Shown piece by piece: positions 26,581-34,366 of a DNA stretch of 64,000 nucleotides. The notes under the pieces were generated by a model. The model made no database searches. It saw only the letters and a list, made by a program, of their open reading frames with translations, and was not told the DNA's origin. Made by a program: the position numbers and the translations under genes. This stretch comes from Bradyrhizobium sp. Ghvi (GTDB taxonomy: Bacteria > Pseudomonadota > Alphaproteobacteria > Rhizobiales > Xanthobacteraceae): assembly GCF_900115265.1 (NCBI RefSeq), contig NZ_FOVU01000005.1, positions 124,001-188,000 on the forward strand. The letters are read 5' to 3'. Within the stretch, counting starts at the first letter, position 1; the number at the start of each line of letters is the position of its first letter.

Positions 26581-26961
26581 ATGAAGCCCTACATGAATCT
26601 CCACGGGTCTGCACCCGAGACTATCAAAGCGCTGCGCGTGCCCGCAAAGCCGACCGCGACGACTGATTCAATCGCCATCTCGATGCGGTCGATGGGAATA
26701 GGTGGCTGGTTCGTCGTCGCCGTGCTCCTCACACTATTCGTCGGTACTGTCTTCGTTTGCTATCTGGGTTGGACGAGCGCAGCCGGAGCTGATGTTCCTG
26801 CGTCGGGATATATTGCACTGGTAATCGGCGTGACTTGTTCTCTTGCTGTCGGCTTCGGCCTGATGGCGCTGGTCTTTTACAGCAGTCGCGCCGGGTACGA
26901 CGAGCCCGCACGGCTCGTGCAGAAGGACGACGCTCCCTCGGACAGGAGTATGCCGCGATGA
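26581..26961 (+). CDS. Small membrane protein, two transmembrane segments
   Basis: 126 residues, no family recognised. A polar N-terminal tail of about 45 residues is followed by GGWFVVAVLLTLFVGTVFVCYLGW and, after a short loop, GYIALVIGVTCSLAVGFGLMALVFY, two clear membrane helices. The C-terminus is charged. ATG 26581 has GGGAG seven bases upstream; an ATG at 26575 is too close to it. It follows the efflux fragment by 12 bases, suggesting it was part of that pump's operon. Confidence 0.65.
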   Translation: MKPYMNLHGSAPETIKALRVPAKPTATTDSIAISMRSMGIGGWFVVAVLLTLFVGTVFVCYLGWTSAAGADVPASGYIALVIGVTCSLAVGFGLMALVFYSSRAGYDEPARLVQKDDAPSDRSMPR

Positions 26962-27059
26962 TGTCAGCTCAACCGAAGGAGCGTGCGGCGAAATCAAGGG
27001 CGATGGCTTCGACATTCACCTCCTTCGCATTCGTTCGACGCCTGACAATGCGTTGCGGC

Positions 27060-27701
27060 TCAGTCGGCTTCGACTGGACATCCGCAGATTACACTCGTCG
27101 CTTTCCGCGCGATCTCCCTCAGCTCGGGCAGGCGAGCGCCAGCACGGGCGCGGATGGCGATGGTATGCATCGTGGCGGACGCGAGAACCGCAAGCGCCGC
27201 TGGATCGGCATCCTGCTTCAGTTCGCCCCTCTCGCGTGCTGTCCGGAGGCGGGCTTCAAAGTCGGCATCGAGCATGCGGAGCCCGCCGGCAACACTCTTC
27301 CGAATCTCTGCATCTTCGACCGCCTCGGCTACCGCTGTCCCGATCACAAAGCAGCCGCGCGCGGAGCCTTTGCGCGAAAAATAGAAGGACATCGCCGCCT
27401 CATAAGCAAGCATCAGCGCTTCGGCCAACGGACGGTCCCCCGCGAGGGCCTCGCGCGTCGCAGCCTGGGTCATCTCCCAATAGCGTGCGAGAGCCTCGAG
27501 ATAGAGCGCGTGCTTGTTGCCGAATGCCGCGTAGAGGCTCGGCGGGCTCATTCCTGTTGCGGCCGCGATCTTGTCCAGCGGGGTGCCGGAATAGCCGGTC
27601 CTCCAGAAGGTCTCCGTCGCCTGCTTGAGGGCTGCCTCTGCATCATAGGCGCGCGGCCGCCCGCGAGCGGCCGCTGCTGTTTCGCTCTTTCGTCGGGGCA
27701 T
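27060..27701 (-). CDS. TetR/AcrR-family repressor
   Basis: 213 residues. The N-terminal helix-turn-helix is at about 18-65 (AALKQATETFWRTGYSGTPLDKIAAATGMSPPSLYAAFGNKHALYLEAL). The C-terminal domain holds ARGCFVIGTAVAEA and RAGARLPELREIARKA, typical of the AcrR-like branch. Start ATG 27701 (MPRRKSE) was preferred over an upstream one. It is divergent from an EmrAB-type efflux operon, and the intergenic region has two matching palindromes. It presumably represses the pump and itself until a toxic ligand binds. Confidence 0.93.
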   Translation of the reverse strand: MPRRKSETAAAARGRPRAYDAEAALKQATETFWRTGYSGTPLDKIAAATGMSPPSLYAAFGNKHALYLEALARYWEMTQAATREALAGDRPLAEALMLAYEAAMSFYFSRKGSARGCFVIGTAVAEAVEDAEIRKSVAGGLRMLDADFEARLRTARERGELKQDADPAALAVLASATMHTIAIRARAGARLPELREIARKATSVICGCPVEAD

Positions 27702-27736
27702 GTCAAAATCTCGGTCGTTGCGTGCTGACGTTATAT

Positions 27737-27754
27737 TTATAGCAATCGTTATAA
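27737..27754. promoter_or_regulatory. TetR operator 1
   Basis: TTATAGCAATCGTTATAA, an imperfect palindrome with TTATA ends and the half-site TTATAACGA on the minus strand. It lies 36 bases before the TetR start codon, where it would block that gene's promoter. Confidence 0.65.
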
Positions 27755-27798
27755 AAAACAACCCGGAGCCCCTTGATTACCGCGCCGGGGTGCAATAA

Positions 27799-27816
27799 TT
27801 ATAACGACCGTTATGA
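27799..27816. promoter_or_regulatory. TetR operator 2
   Basis: TTATAACGACCGTTATGA; the core ATAACG-AC-CGTTAT (27801-27814) is a perfect palindrome and shares the TTATAACGA half-site with operator 1. It lies 26 bases before the efflux operon start. Confidence 0.7.
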
Positions 27817-27841
27817 AATATGATTGAGGTGAGGGCTTTCC

Positions 27842-29032
27842 ATGCGGTTAGATCTTTTGCCAGTCGCCGGCTCGAAGGGCGACCGCAAAGAGTTTCACGA
27901 GGCCGCGGCCGAGGCGAGATTCGATCGAACCGTTGACGATCCGCCGCCCGAGCGCGCTGTCGCGCTACCCCGAAGGAGCCTGTTGGAGCGGATGCGCCGA
28001 CCCCTGATGCTCGTGCTGCCTGTCGTGGTGGCCTTGCTCGGAGCTGCCGTGTATCTCGTGCAAGAACCTTACGTCTCGACCGACAACGCGTTCGTTCGGG
28101 CCGCGAAAGTGACCGTCAACGCCCGAGTTTCCGGCCAAGCGGTTGAGATCGCCGTGCACGATAACGAGGGTGTCCGGCAGGGCCAGGTCCTGTTCCGGAT
28201 CGACCCGGAGCCCTACCAGATCGCAGTCGACCAGGCGGAGGCGCGGCTCGGAAGCGCGCGCCTCCAGATTGAGGGGCTCAAGGCGACCTACCGCCAGCAA
28301 CAGGCCGAGCTGCAGTCGGCGAGGGATTCAGCCGACTTCGACGAGCGCGAGTACGACCGCAAGAAGATGCTGGTCGCCTCCGATTTTACCCCGCGTGCGG
28401 TCTTCGAGCGAGCCGAGACGAATCTCAAAGTCTCGCGCCAGCGTATTTCGTCGATTGAGCAGCAGATCGCCAGCACGGTCGTGGCGCTGGACGGCGATCC
28501 GGACATCGACGTCAATCGCCATCCGACGGTTCGTGCGGCCAAGGCACAGCTCGACCGTGCCCGGCTCGATCTTTCCTATGCGACGGTGACGGCGCCCGAC
28601 GACGGTGTCGTCACCAGGGTCGACGATTTGCAGATCGGCGGTTTCGTCAATGCGGGAACGCCCGTGTTTTCACTGCTGTCGAGCCGTCACGTTTGGATCG
28701 AAGCGAATTTTCGCGAGACAGGGCTGACCCATATGCGTCCGGGTCAGGAGGCGACGATCGATGTCGACGCGTATCCCGATCGCAAATTCAGGGCGCACAT
28801 CGTCAGCATGAGTCCCGGCACCGGATCAGATTTCTCGGTGCTGCCGCCCGAGAACGCGACCGGAAATTGGGTCAAGGTCGTCCAGCGTTTGCCGGTGCGT
28901 CTCGAGCTCGATGACGTTGATGCGAGCAGGCCATTGTTTTCGGGCATCAGTGTCACCGCGCGGGTCGATACCGGCTATCGCGGCAGCTTGCGCCATCTAC
29001 TGCAGCCGACCTACGCAGCGGGGCTAAGATGA
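27842..29032 (+). CDS. HlyD/EmrA-type membrane fusion protein of a drug efflux pump
   Basis: 396 residues. A cytoplasmic N-terminus of about 55 residues, one membrane anchor (PLMLVLPVVVALLGAAVYLV), a lipoyl-like half (YVSTDNAFVRAAKVTVNARVSGQAVEIAV), a coiled-coil hairpin (LQIEGLKATYRQQQAELQSARDSADF) and a second barrel half (TAPDDGVVTRVDDLQIGGFV, WIEANFRETGLTHMRPGQ). It links the inner-membrane transporter encoded next to an outer-membrane channel, which is not encoded here. Its stop overlaps the transporter ATG (ATGA). Controlled by the divergent TetR. Confidence 0.93.
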   Translation: MRLDLLPVAGSKGDRKEFHEAAAEARFDRTVDDPPPERAVALPRRSLLERMRRPLMLVLPVVVALLGAAVYLVQEPYVSTDNAFVRAAKVTVNARVSGQAVEIAVHDNEGVRQGQVLFRIDPEPYQIAVDQAEARLGSARLQIEGLKATYRQQQAELQSARDSADFDEREYDRKKMLVASDFTPRAVFERAETNLKVSRQRISSIEQQIASTVVALDGDPDIDVNRHPTVRAAKAQLDRARLDLSYATVTAPDDGVVTRVDDLQIGGFVNAGTPVFSLLSSRHVWIEANFRETGLTHMRPGQEATIDVDAYPDRKFRAHIVSMSPGTGSDFSVLPPENATGNWVKVVQRLPVRLELDDVDASRPLFSGISVTARVDTGYRGSLRHLLQPTYAAGLR

Positions 29033-30525
29033 GTGCCGTCGTCCCATCGACGGCTGCTGCGGCTGGCGATCGCGCCATCACGCTCGCGGCTCTCATGGCG
29101 ACCTACATGCAGGCCGTCAACATCTCGCTGCCCAATGCGGCGCTACCGCATATCCAGGGAACGCTCTCGATGGCCAATGACGAGGTCGGGTGGGCGTTTT
29201 CCTCCTATATCGCGGCAAGCGCCGTAGCCATGTCGGTCACGAGCTGGCTTGCGGGACGCTATGGACGGAAATCGGTTTACCAATTCTCCCTCGTCATCTT
29301 CGCGCTAGGTCTTGTGCTGGATACGCTGGCGACGACGTCCGTGCAGTTCGTGCTCGCCCGGATCGTCCAGGGAGTTGCAAGCGGCCCGCTTGCGCCGCTT
29401 TCGCTGGCGATCCTGCTCGAGGTGCAGCCACCCACGCGGCATGCCCGCCTGAGCCTGGCGTGGACGGTGTGCTCCCTGCTCGGCATCAGCAGCGGAGCGA
29501 GTATCGGCGGCTGGTTCAGTGAATATCTTGGCTGGCGTTCGATCTTCTATCTCAGCCTGCCGATGACGGCATTCATATTTCTCGCGATGGCGTTCTGGCT
29601 TAGCGAGAAGAGGGCGGAGCGTAGGCAACCCTTCGACTTTTTCGGGCTGGCGACCTTTTCGCTCGGCATGATCGGCCTGCAAGTGCTGCTCGACCGCGGC
29701 GAGCGCCTGGAATGGTTCGACTCCATGGAAATCTGGATCGAGGCGGTCGTCTCCGTTCTTGGATTCTATCTGTTCGTCGTGCACGTCATGACGACTAAGG
29801 AGCATTTTCTCCGCACGGCGCTGTTCAGGGACCGCAATCTCGTCCTCTCAACGATGATCTCCTTTGCCGTGGGCCTAGTCCTGCTGCCGACCCTGGCGTT
29901 GACCTCGCCGATGCTGGAGGAGTTGCTCAATTACCCTGTCGACACCACGGGCTACATGACGATCCCGCGGGGTGTTGCGCTCGTGGGAGGGGTGCTGTTG
30001 ACGAGCCTAGTTCCGGCGCATGTCGACTACCGCCCGTTCCTGGTTGGCGGAATGGCACTGGTGGTCTACGCCAATTGGCTGATGCTCGGATATTCACCAG
30101 CGATGGATTGGCGCGCGGTGGCCGAGGCCGGCTTCCTCCAAGGTGTGGGGCTCGGCATGGTGATTCCGGCGCTCGCCAAAGCCGCGTTCAGTACGCTCGA
30201 TCCGAAGCTCCGTCCAGAAGGCAGTGCGCTCATCAACCTGTCGCGGCTCTATGGCAGCACGATTGGCATCGCCGTGGTGCAGATCTTCTTCTACGGCAAC
30301 ACCCAGGCCATGCATGTCGCGCTCGCTAAGAACCTCATGCCTTACCGGACCGCCGCGCATGTCGCCGGATCGATCGCCAAGCCCGGCCTTGCAGCGCTCA
30401 ACGGCATGGTTACCCACCAGGCGGCTGTCGTCGCGGTCATCGGTCAGTTCAAGATTCTAATGTTCGCCATGCTCGTCGTGAGCCCGCTCGTGCTTTTTCT
30501 GCGGAAACCGCGCCCGGCAGGTTGA
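29029..30525 (+). CDS. DHA2-family MFS multidrug efflux transporter (EmrB-like)
   Basis: 498 residues with about 14 hydrophobic helices. Early LMATYMQAVNISLPNAALPHIQGTLS, then motif A-like WLAGRYGRKSVYQ and motif C-like ASIGGWFSEYLGWRSIFY are characteristic of DHA2 proton antiporters. It exports toxic compounds using the proton gradient and works with the preceding membrane fusion protein, to which it is translationally coupled by a four-base overlap. Length is normal for the family; no defect seen. Confidence 0.94.
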   Translation: MSAVVPSTAAAAGDRAITLAALMATYMQAVNISLPNAALPHIQGTLSMANDEVGWAFSSYIAASAVAMSVTSWLAGRYGRKSVYQFSLVIFALGLVLDTLATTSVQFVLARIVQGVASGPLAPLSLAILLEVQPPTRHARLSLAWTVCSLLGISSGASIGGWFSEYLGWRSIFYLSLPMTAFIFLAMAFWLSEKRAERRQPFDFFGLATFSLGMIGLQVLLDRGERLEWFDSMEIWIEAVVSVLGFYLFVVHVMTTKEHFLRTALFRDRNLVLSTMISFAVGLVLLPTLALTSPMLEELLNYPVDTTGYMTIPRGVALVGGVLLTSLVPAHVDYRPFLVGGMALVVYANWLMLGYSPAMDWRAVAEAGFLQGVGLGMVIPALAKAAFSTLDPKLRPEGSALINLSRLYGSTIGIAVVQIFFYGNTQAMHVALAKNLMPYRTAAHVAGSIAKPGLAALNGMVTHQAAVVAVIGQFKILMFAMLVVSPLVLFLRKPRPAG

Positions 30526-30629
30526 GGGCCGTGGAATGGTGAGATGACACCGCATCGAACAGCCTCAGTCTGTCGCACTCGGCGGACGCCGCATCTGCGG
30601 CGGCCGAGCCTAAACAAGGAAGCAGGAAC

Positions 30630-31568
30630 ATGACGACATCCAATGCGCTCCGCTACACGAGGATTTCCACCCACGAATCCGGGACAATTCCCGCTGCGGG
30701 ATTTGGCACACTCATTCCGGATCAGAACGCAACGAAACAGGCCACCAGGGCAGCACTGGAAGCGGGATTTCGACATCTGGATTGCGCGGAACGCTACCGC
30801 AATGAGGCAGCGGTAGGCGAAGCCATCCAGGACGCCTTCGAGGCGGGAACGCTTCGGCGAGAGGATCTGTTCGTGACCACGAAGCTCTGGAACACAAATC
30901 ACCGTCCCGAGCGCGTCAAGCCGGCCTTCGACGCGAGCCGCCGCCGGCTGCAACTTGATACGATCGATTGCTACATCGTCCATACACCGTTTGCCTTTCA
31001 ACCCGGCGACGAACAGGATCCAAGGGACGATCGCGGCCGGGTAATCTATGACAGAGGCGTGACGTTGCTGGAGACATGGCGTGCACTGGAGCGCCTCGTC
31101 GACGATGGTCTCTGCAAGTCGATCGGTCTATCGGACATCACACTGGAGAAGCTGCGCGAGATCGTTGCGGTCGCACGGATCAGGCCTGCCATGGTGCAGG
31201 TCGAATCGCATCCATATCTCCCCGAATGGGACCTGCTCGAGTTCTGCCGCGAGCATGGGATCGTGCTGCAAGCGTTCGCGGCGCTTGGACACGCCATGGA
31301 GCCAAGCGTGCTGGCCGACCCGGTGATTACAGCCATCGCGCAGCGTGTGCACAAGACACCGGCTCAAGTGGCCCTGGCCTGGGCCGTCCAGCGCGGCACC
31401 GCTTTCCTGACCACATCGACCAAACCTCAGCGTATCCAGGAGAGCTTTGACATTTCGGCCCTTCCTGAAGACGCCATGGAGGAGATTCGGAACCGCATCA
31501 CCACAAGCGTCCGGTTCAATGCCGTGGTCGAGACCGGTGTGCCGGGGTTCATTCCCAGGGCACGATGA
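30630..31568 (+). CDS. Aldo/keto reductase
   Basis: 312 residues, complete (alpha/beta)8 family member. Catalytic tetrad: Asp and Tyr in HLDCAERYRNE, Lys in TTKLWNTNH, His in CYIVHTPF. The NADPH-binding end is WAVQRGTAFLTTSTKPQRIQESFD. It reduces aldehydes or ketones in the cytoplasm. The C-terminus (VETGVPGFIPRAR) is short. ATG 30630 has AAGGAAGCAGG upstream. It follows the efflux operon by about 100 bases; the shared context suggests detoxification. Specificity cannot be read from sequence. Confidence 0.93.
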   Translation: MTTSNALRYTRISTHESGTIPAAGFGTLIPDQNATKQATRAALEAGFRHLDCAERYRNEAAVGEAIQDAFEAGTLRREDLFVTTKLWNTNHRPERVKPAFDASRRRLQLDTIDCYIVHTPFAFQPGDEQDPRDDRGRVIYDRGVTLLETWRALERLVDDGLCKSIGLSDITLEKLREIVAVARIRPAMVQVESHPYLPEWDLLEFCREHGIVLQAFAALGHAMEPSVLADPVITAIAQRVHKTPAQVALAWAVQRGTAFLTTSTKPQRIQESFDISALPEDAMEEIRNRITTSVRFNAVVETGVPGFIPRAR

Positions 31569-31983
31569 GCTGGATGAACTGTAGCATTCAGAGACGAAGG
31601 CGTTCCGGACAGGCCTGATGTTATCCGTAGTCACCGCGCAAACCGTAGCTTCGGAACAGGGAGACGGAGGCACGTACTGGAGAACTTAACCCGCAAAGCG
31701 CAAGTGGCTCGACGTCGGGTGCTAAAAATGACGAAAAAACAATCGGTTAGATCTCAACCTGAACCGAATGTCGGTATCGGTGGTTGCGCCTCCCGGATTT
31801 GAACTTACCCGGCGTCATCGCCTATCGCTGAGGGGTTGCTAGAGAACGGGTGCCGTGGCTGCTAAATCTGCGCCCGTCTCCGAGCCCACTTCATTTGGAA
31901 ACAACCGCCAACCTATTGATGTTGCTGAGGCACAATTCTGTGCTTTTTTCCAAACGCGCGTTGAAATCGTTGAATAATCAAGC
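31569..31983. other. Intergenic, with a tRNA-Met-like repeat
   Basis: No gene supported. On the minus strand at 31780-31808, GTTCAAATCCGGGAGGCGCAACCA resembles a decayed tRNA 3' end; 31780-31794 is a 15-base exact repeat of 811-825. Coding-like signal is absent. Confidence 0.45.
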
Positions 31984-32031
31984 AGGTTTTGATTCCGCCA
32001 TTCGGAGGTTCGATCCCTCCCGCCCCAGCCA
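31984..32031 (+). other. tRNA-Gln (UUG) 3' fragment, probable attachment-site scar
   Basis: A 48-base tract equal to the anticodon loop through CCA of tRNA-Gln: TTTTGAT (anticodon TTG), a T-arm with perfect stem GGAGG (32004-32008) and CCTCC (32016-32020) around TTCGATC, acceptor strand CGCCCCA, discriminator G and encoded CCA. The 5' half is missing, so it is not a functional tRNA. Such 3' halves are left where an integrative element used tRNA-Gln as its att site. Confidence 0.75.
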
Positions 32032-32128
32032 GGCAGCCTCTAACCCCTTGAAATAATGCAATTCGCCGGATTTGGCTGGGGAATTGTCTCGCGACTGTAT
32101 CACGCGCCTGTACCACAGGAGTATCTAC

Positions 32129-32310
32129 GTGCGCGTGGTCCAACATGTCTTCAGGCGTGGCGCGGTTTACTGATGGCGTCGGCGGCTTCTCAAGAAAACC
32201 GGGGAGAGAACTTGCGCTGATTGCGATTAGCCTAAGAACGCGGGACCTTTCCGAGGCGCGCAGCATCGCAGCTCATTTGGCCGTAGCGAGTGATGGCATC
32301 TTGTGCCGGC
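32129..32310 (+). pseudogene. Tyrosine recombinase (integrase) N-terminal remnant
   Basis: The frame from GTG 32129 reads VRVVQHVFRRGAVY, a TGA at 32171-32173, then WRRRLLKKTG, the typical opening of rhizobial phage integrases (expected Trp at the stop). After a frame change it continues ALIAISLRTRDLSEARSIAAHLAVASD, the conserved 'SLRTRDLxEARxxA' segment. The catalytic domain is absent. It starts about 100 bases after the tRNA-Gln fragment, the usual order for an island integrase next to its att site. Dead by nonsense, frameshift and truncation. Confidence 0.7.
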
Positions 32311-32855
32311 AGGAGGGTGATCCTTTGTCGGATGTCCGACAATGTCGTCGGCAAGCCGACACCAATGAAGGGAAGCACAGGCGCGCGGTCCGGCCGCCGG
32401 CCTGTTGCGGAGCTGGAAGGTGGCGCAGACCTTGGTCGAGATCTGGTCGAGCGTGGCCAGCGAGACCCGCGCCACCGTCGATGCGGCGCGGGCAATTGTT
32501 CCTGAGATCGCGGTTGCCTGTTATGGCGCAAAATGGACCACTCTTCATTGGCTTCGCCCGGTGCTAGTTAGCTCAAGCTTGCCCATGATGGATTGGAACG
32601 AAAATTCAAGTGTTTCAATTGTTGCTGGGCTGCGTGTGCACGACGTGTGCACCGGGAGATCAAGAAAAATCCCATTGGTGCCAATGTGAGCGGGTCTTGT
32701 GAGGGGCGTGCCCGGTGTTGGCTTAGCGCACCAAAAGAAGCAGATGCGAACTCGGTAAGGTGCTCGCGGTAGCAAACAGCCGTCGGACCTCAATGCGAAT
32801 AATGAGTCCACGTTGAGCGCTGGCGAGCACGCTCGCCGACTGTCAATTCGACGAT
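32311..32855. other. Intergenic, no gene recognised
   Basis: 545 bases between the integrase remnant and the small exported protein gene. Open frames here are short and match nothing recognisable. It may be further decayed island sequence. Confidence 0.5.
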
Positions 32856-33209
32856 CTATACGGCGTCGGCTGGCACAAAACAGCTGATGATGATCATGCC
32901 GCGGTGATGTACGTACCACACCACGGCCTGACCGACCGGATTGCCGCGATTGCGGATGACGGCTCGCTCGGGCACAACCATCCACTGTCCTTCAATTGGA
33001 ACCCAGTAGGCGCCCTCGCGATAATCATAGTCAGTGCGATGACCGTCCGACATGTCGCAGCACGGCACGCCGTTCGGCGCCGTGACCGCCTTGAACCACG
33101 AGCGGATGTCAGGCGAGACGTTGTCGTATTGTCCGCTATCGAAAGCGAGCGCCGAGCTAGTCAGCGTAGCGACGAACGCCAGCAGAGTGAGCTGCGCGAG
33201 CCATCGCAT
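32856..33209 (-). CDS. Small exported protein of unknown function
   Basis: 117 residues. MRWLAQLTLLAFVATLTSSALAF is a clear Sec signal peptide with cleavage near the Ala-Leu-Ala. The mature part (DVSPDIRSWFKAVTAPNG-like start, CCDMSDGHRTDYDYREGAYWVPIEGQW, IRNRGNPVGQAVVWYVHHRG) has a Cys-Cys pair followed by Asp/His and several Trp, a pattern I know only from unassigned rhizobial periplasmic proteins. ATG 33209 was chosen because the signal peptide begins there; 16 upstream residues of open frame are not signal-like. It is monocistronic. Confidence 0.7.
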   Translation of the reverse strand: MRWLAQLTLLAFVATLTSSALAFDSGQYDNVSPDIRSWFKAVTAPNGVPCCDMSDGHRTDYDYREGAYWVPIEGQWMVVPERAVIRNRGNPVGQAVVWYVHHRGMIIISCFVPADAV

Positions 33210-33439
33210 CCGATCCTCCGCCACATGCTGGTGTTCTTGCCCACTATCGGCGAACACGATTCGACGTTGTCGCGATTAAGCCTGAGCTCCGCCGTGGTTG
33301 CACGCTCAAAAATTGAGCGTTCGTGGCACTGGTAATGATGCAGCGCAAAATCGGCGTTTGGTTCGGCTTTGCAAATGGCAACGTCTCCACGACAGCAATC
33401 CTTCCGATTGGGAGCGTTGCTTCATTAAAAGATGCACTC

Positions 33440-34366
33440 TTATGAATTGCGCCGGCTTGCGTTCGTCGCAATCGCCGCCGCTGCGGTCCGGTTCTCCACG
33501 CCGAGCTTGGCGTAGATCTGCTCCAGATGCTTGTCGACGGTGCGCGGGCTCAACCCCAGGATCTGCGCGATGTCGCGGTTGGTCTTGCCCTTGCTAAGCC
33601 AGGCCAGCACCTCGCCCTCGCGCGTGGTGAGGCCGAGTTCGCTGGTAAATTCCGGCGGCAGCGCCGTGCCGGCTTCCTTGGACAGCCGAAGCAGAAACTC
33701 GTTCGGCGCGGTTTCGCCCATGTAGTAGATGCGGAGCTGCGGATTGTCGGGTAGGGACGCTGCCTGCGACTTCGCGCTGCCTCTGCCCTTCGCCTGCTCC
33801 AGCCATTGCAGCAGCGATGGCGGCAGCACGAAGTCATCGGCCTGCGCGCCGTGATGATCGGCCAGCAGCTTCTGTGCCTGCGGTGTTGCCCAAAGGATGT
33901 GGCCCTGGCGGTTGACCGCGAACAGGAAGCGGCCGGAGACGTCCAGCGCGGCCCGGGCGCTCTGGGTCAGCCGCGCATTGCCGAGATGGACGCGGATGCG
34001 CGCCAGCATCTCCTCGATCACGATCGGCTTGGTCACGTAATCGACGCCGCCGGCCTCCAGCCCGCGCACGATGTGCTCGGTTTCGGCCAGGCCCGTCATG
34101 AAGATGACAGGGACATTGGCAAGTTCCGCGTCGCGCTTGAGCCGCCGGCAGGTCTCGAAACCGTCGAGACCAGGCATCACGGCGTCGAGCAGCACGATGT
34201 CGGGCGTGATCTGGTCGACGATGCGCATCGCGCTGGCGCCGTCGAGCGCCACCATCACAGTCATTCCGGCGCCGTCGAGCGCGTCGGTCAGCAGCCTCAA
34301 GGTCTCCGGCGAGTCGTCGACAACGAGCGCGACGTCGCGCTTTTTCGGCTCAATGCTCATAAGCAT
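33440..34366 (-). CDS. Response regulator: receiver, PAS-like linker, LuxR-type HTH
   Basis: 308 residues. Receiver at about 10-130 with acidic pocket VVDDS, phospho-Asp in VLLDAVMPG, and Lys in VTKPIV. A middle region (RFLFAVNRQGHILWATPQAQKLLADHH) looks like a PAS fold. The LuxR/FixJ DNA-binding domain is at about 245-305 (LTTREGEVLAWLSKGKTNRDIAQILGLSPRTVDKHLEQIYAKLGVENR). Its ATG lies 17 bases inside the kinase gene upstream, so the two are translationally coupled and form one two-component system. It probably activates the divergent urt/fmd/ami operon. Confidence 0.92.
   Translation of the reverse strand: MLMSIEPKKRDVALVVDDSPETLRLLTDALDGAGMTVMVALDGASAMRIVDQITPDIVLLDAVMPGLDGFETCRRLKRDAELANVPVIFMTGLAETEHIVRGLEAGGVDYVTKPIVIEEMLARIRVHLGNARLTQSARAALDVSGRFLFAVNRQGHILWATPQAQKLLADHHGAQADDFVLPPSLLQWLEQAKGRGSAKSQAASLPDNPQLRIYYMGETAPNEFLLRLSKEAGTALPPEFTSELGLTTREGEVLAWLSKGKTNRDIAQILGLSPRTVDKHLEQIYAKLGVENRTAAAAIATNASRRNS

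Noticed and set aside
31984..32031. Complete tRNA-Gln gene
   Set aside because: The upstream sequence has no D-arm or 5' acceptor strand, so only the 3' half is present.
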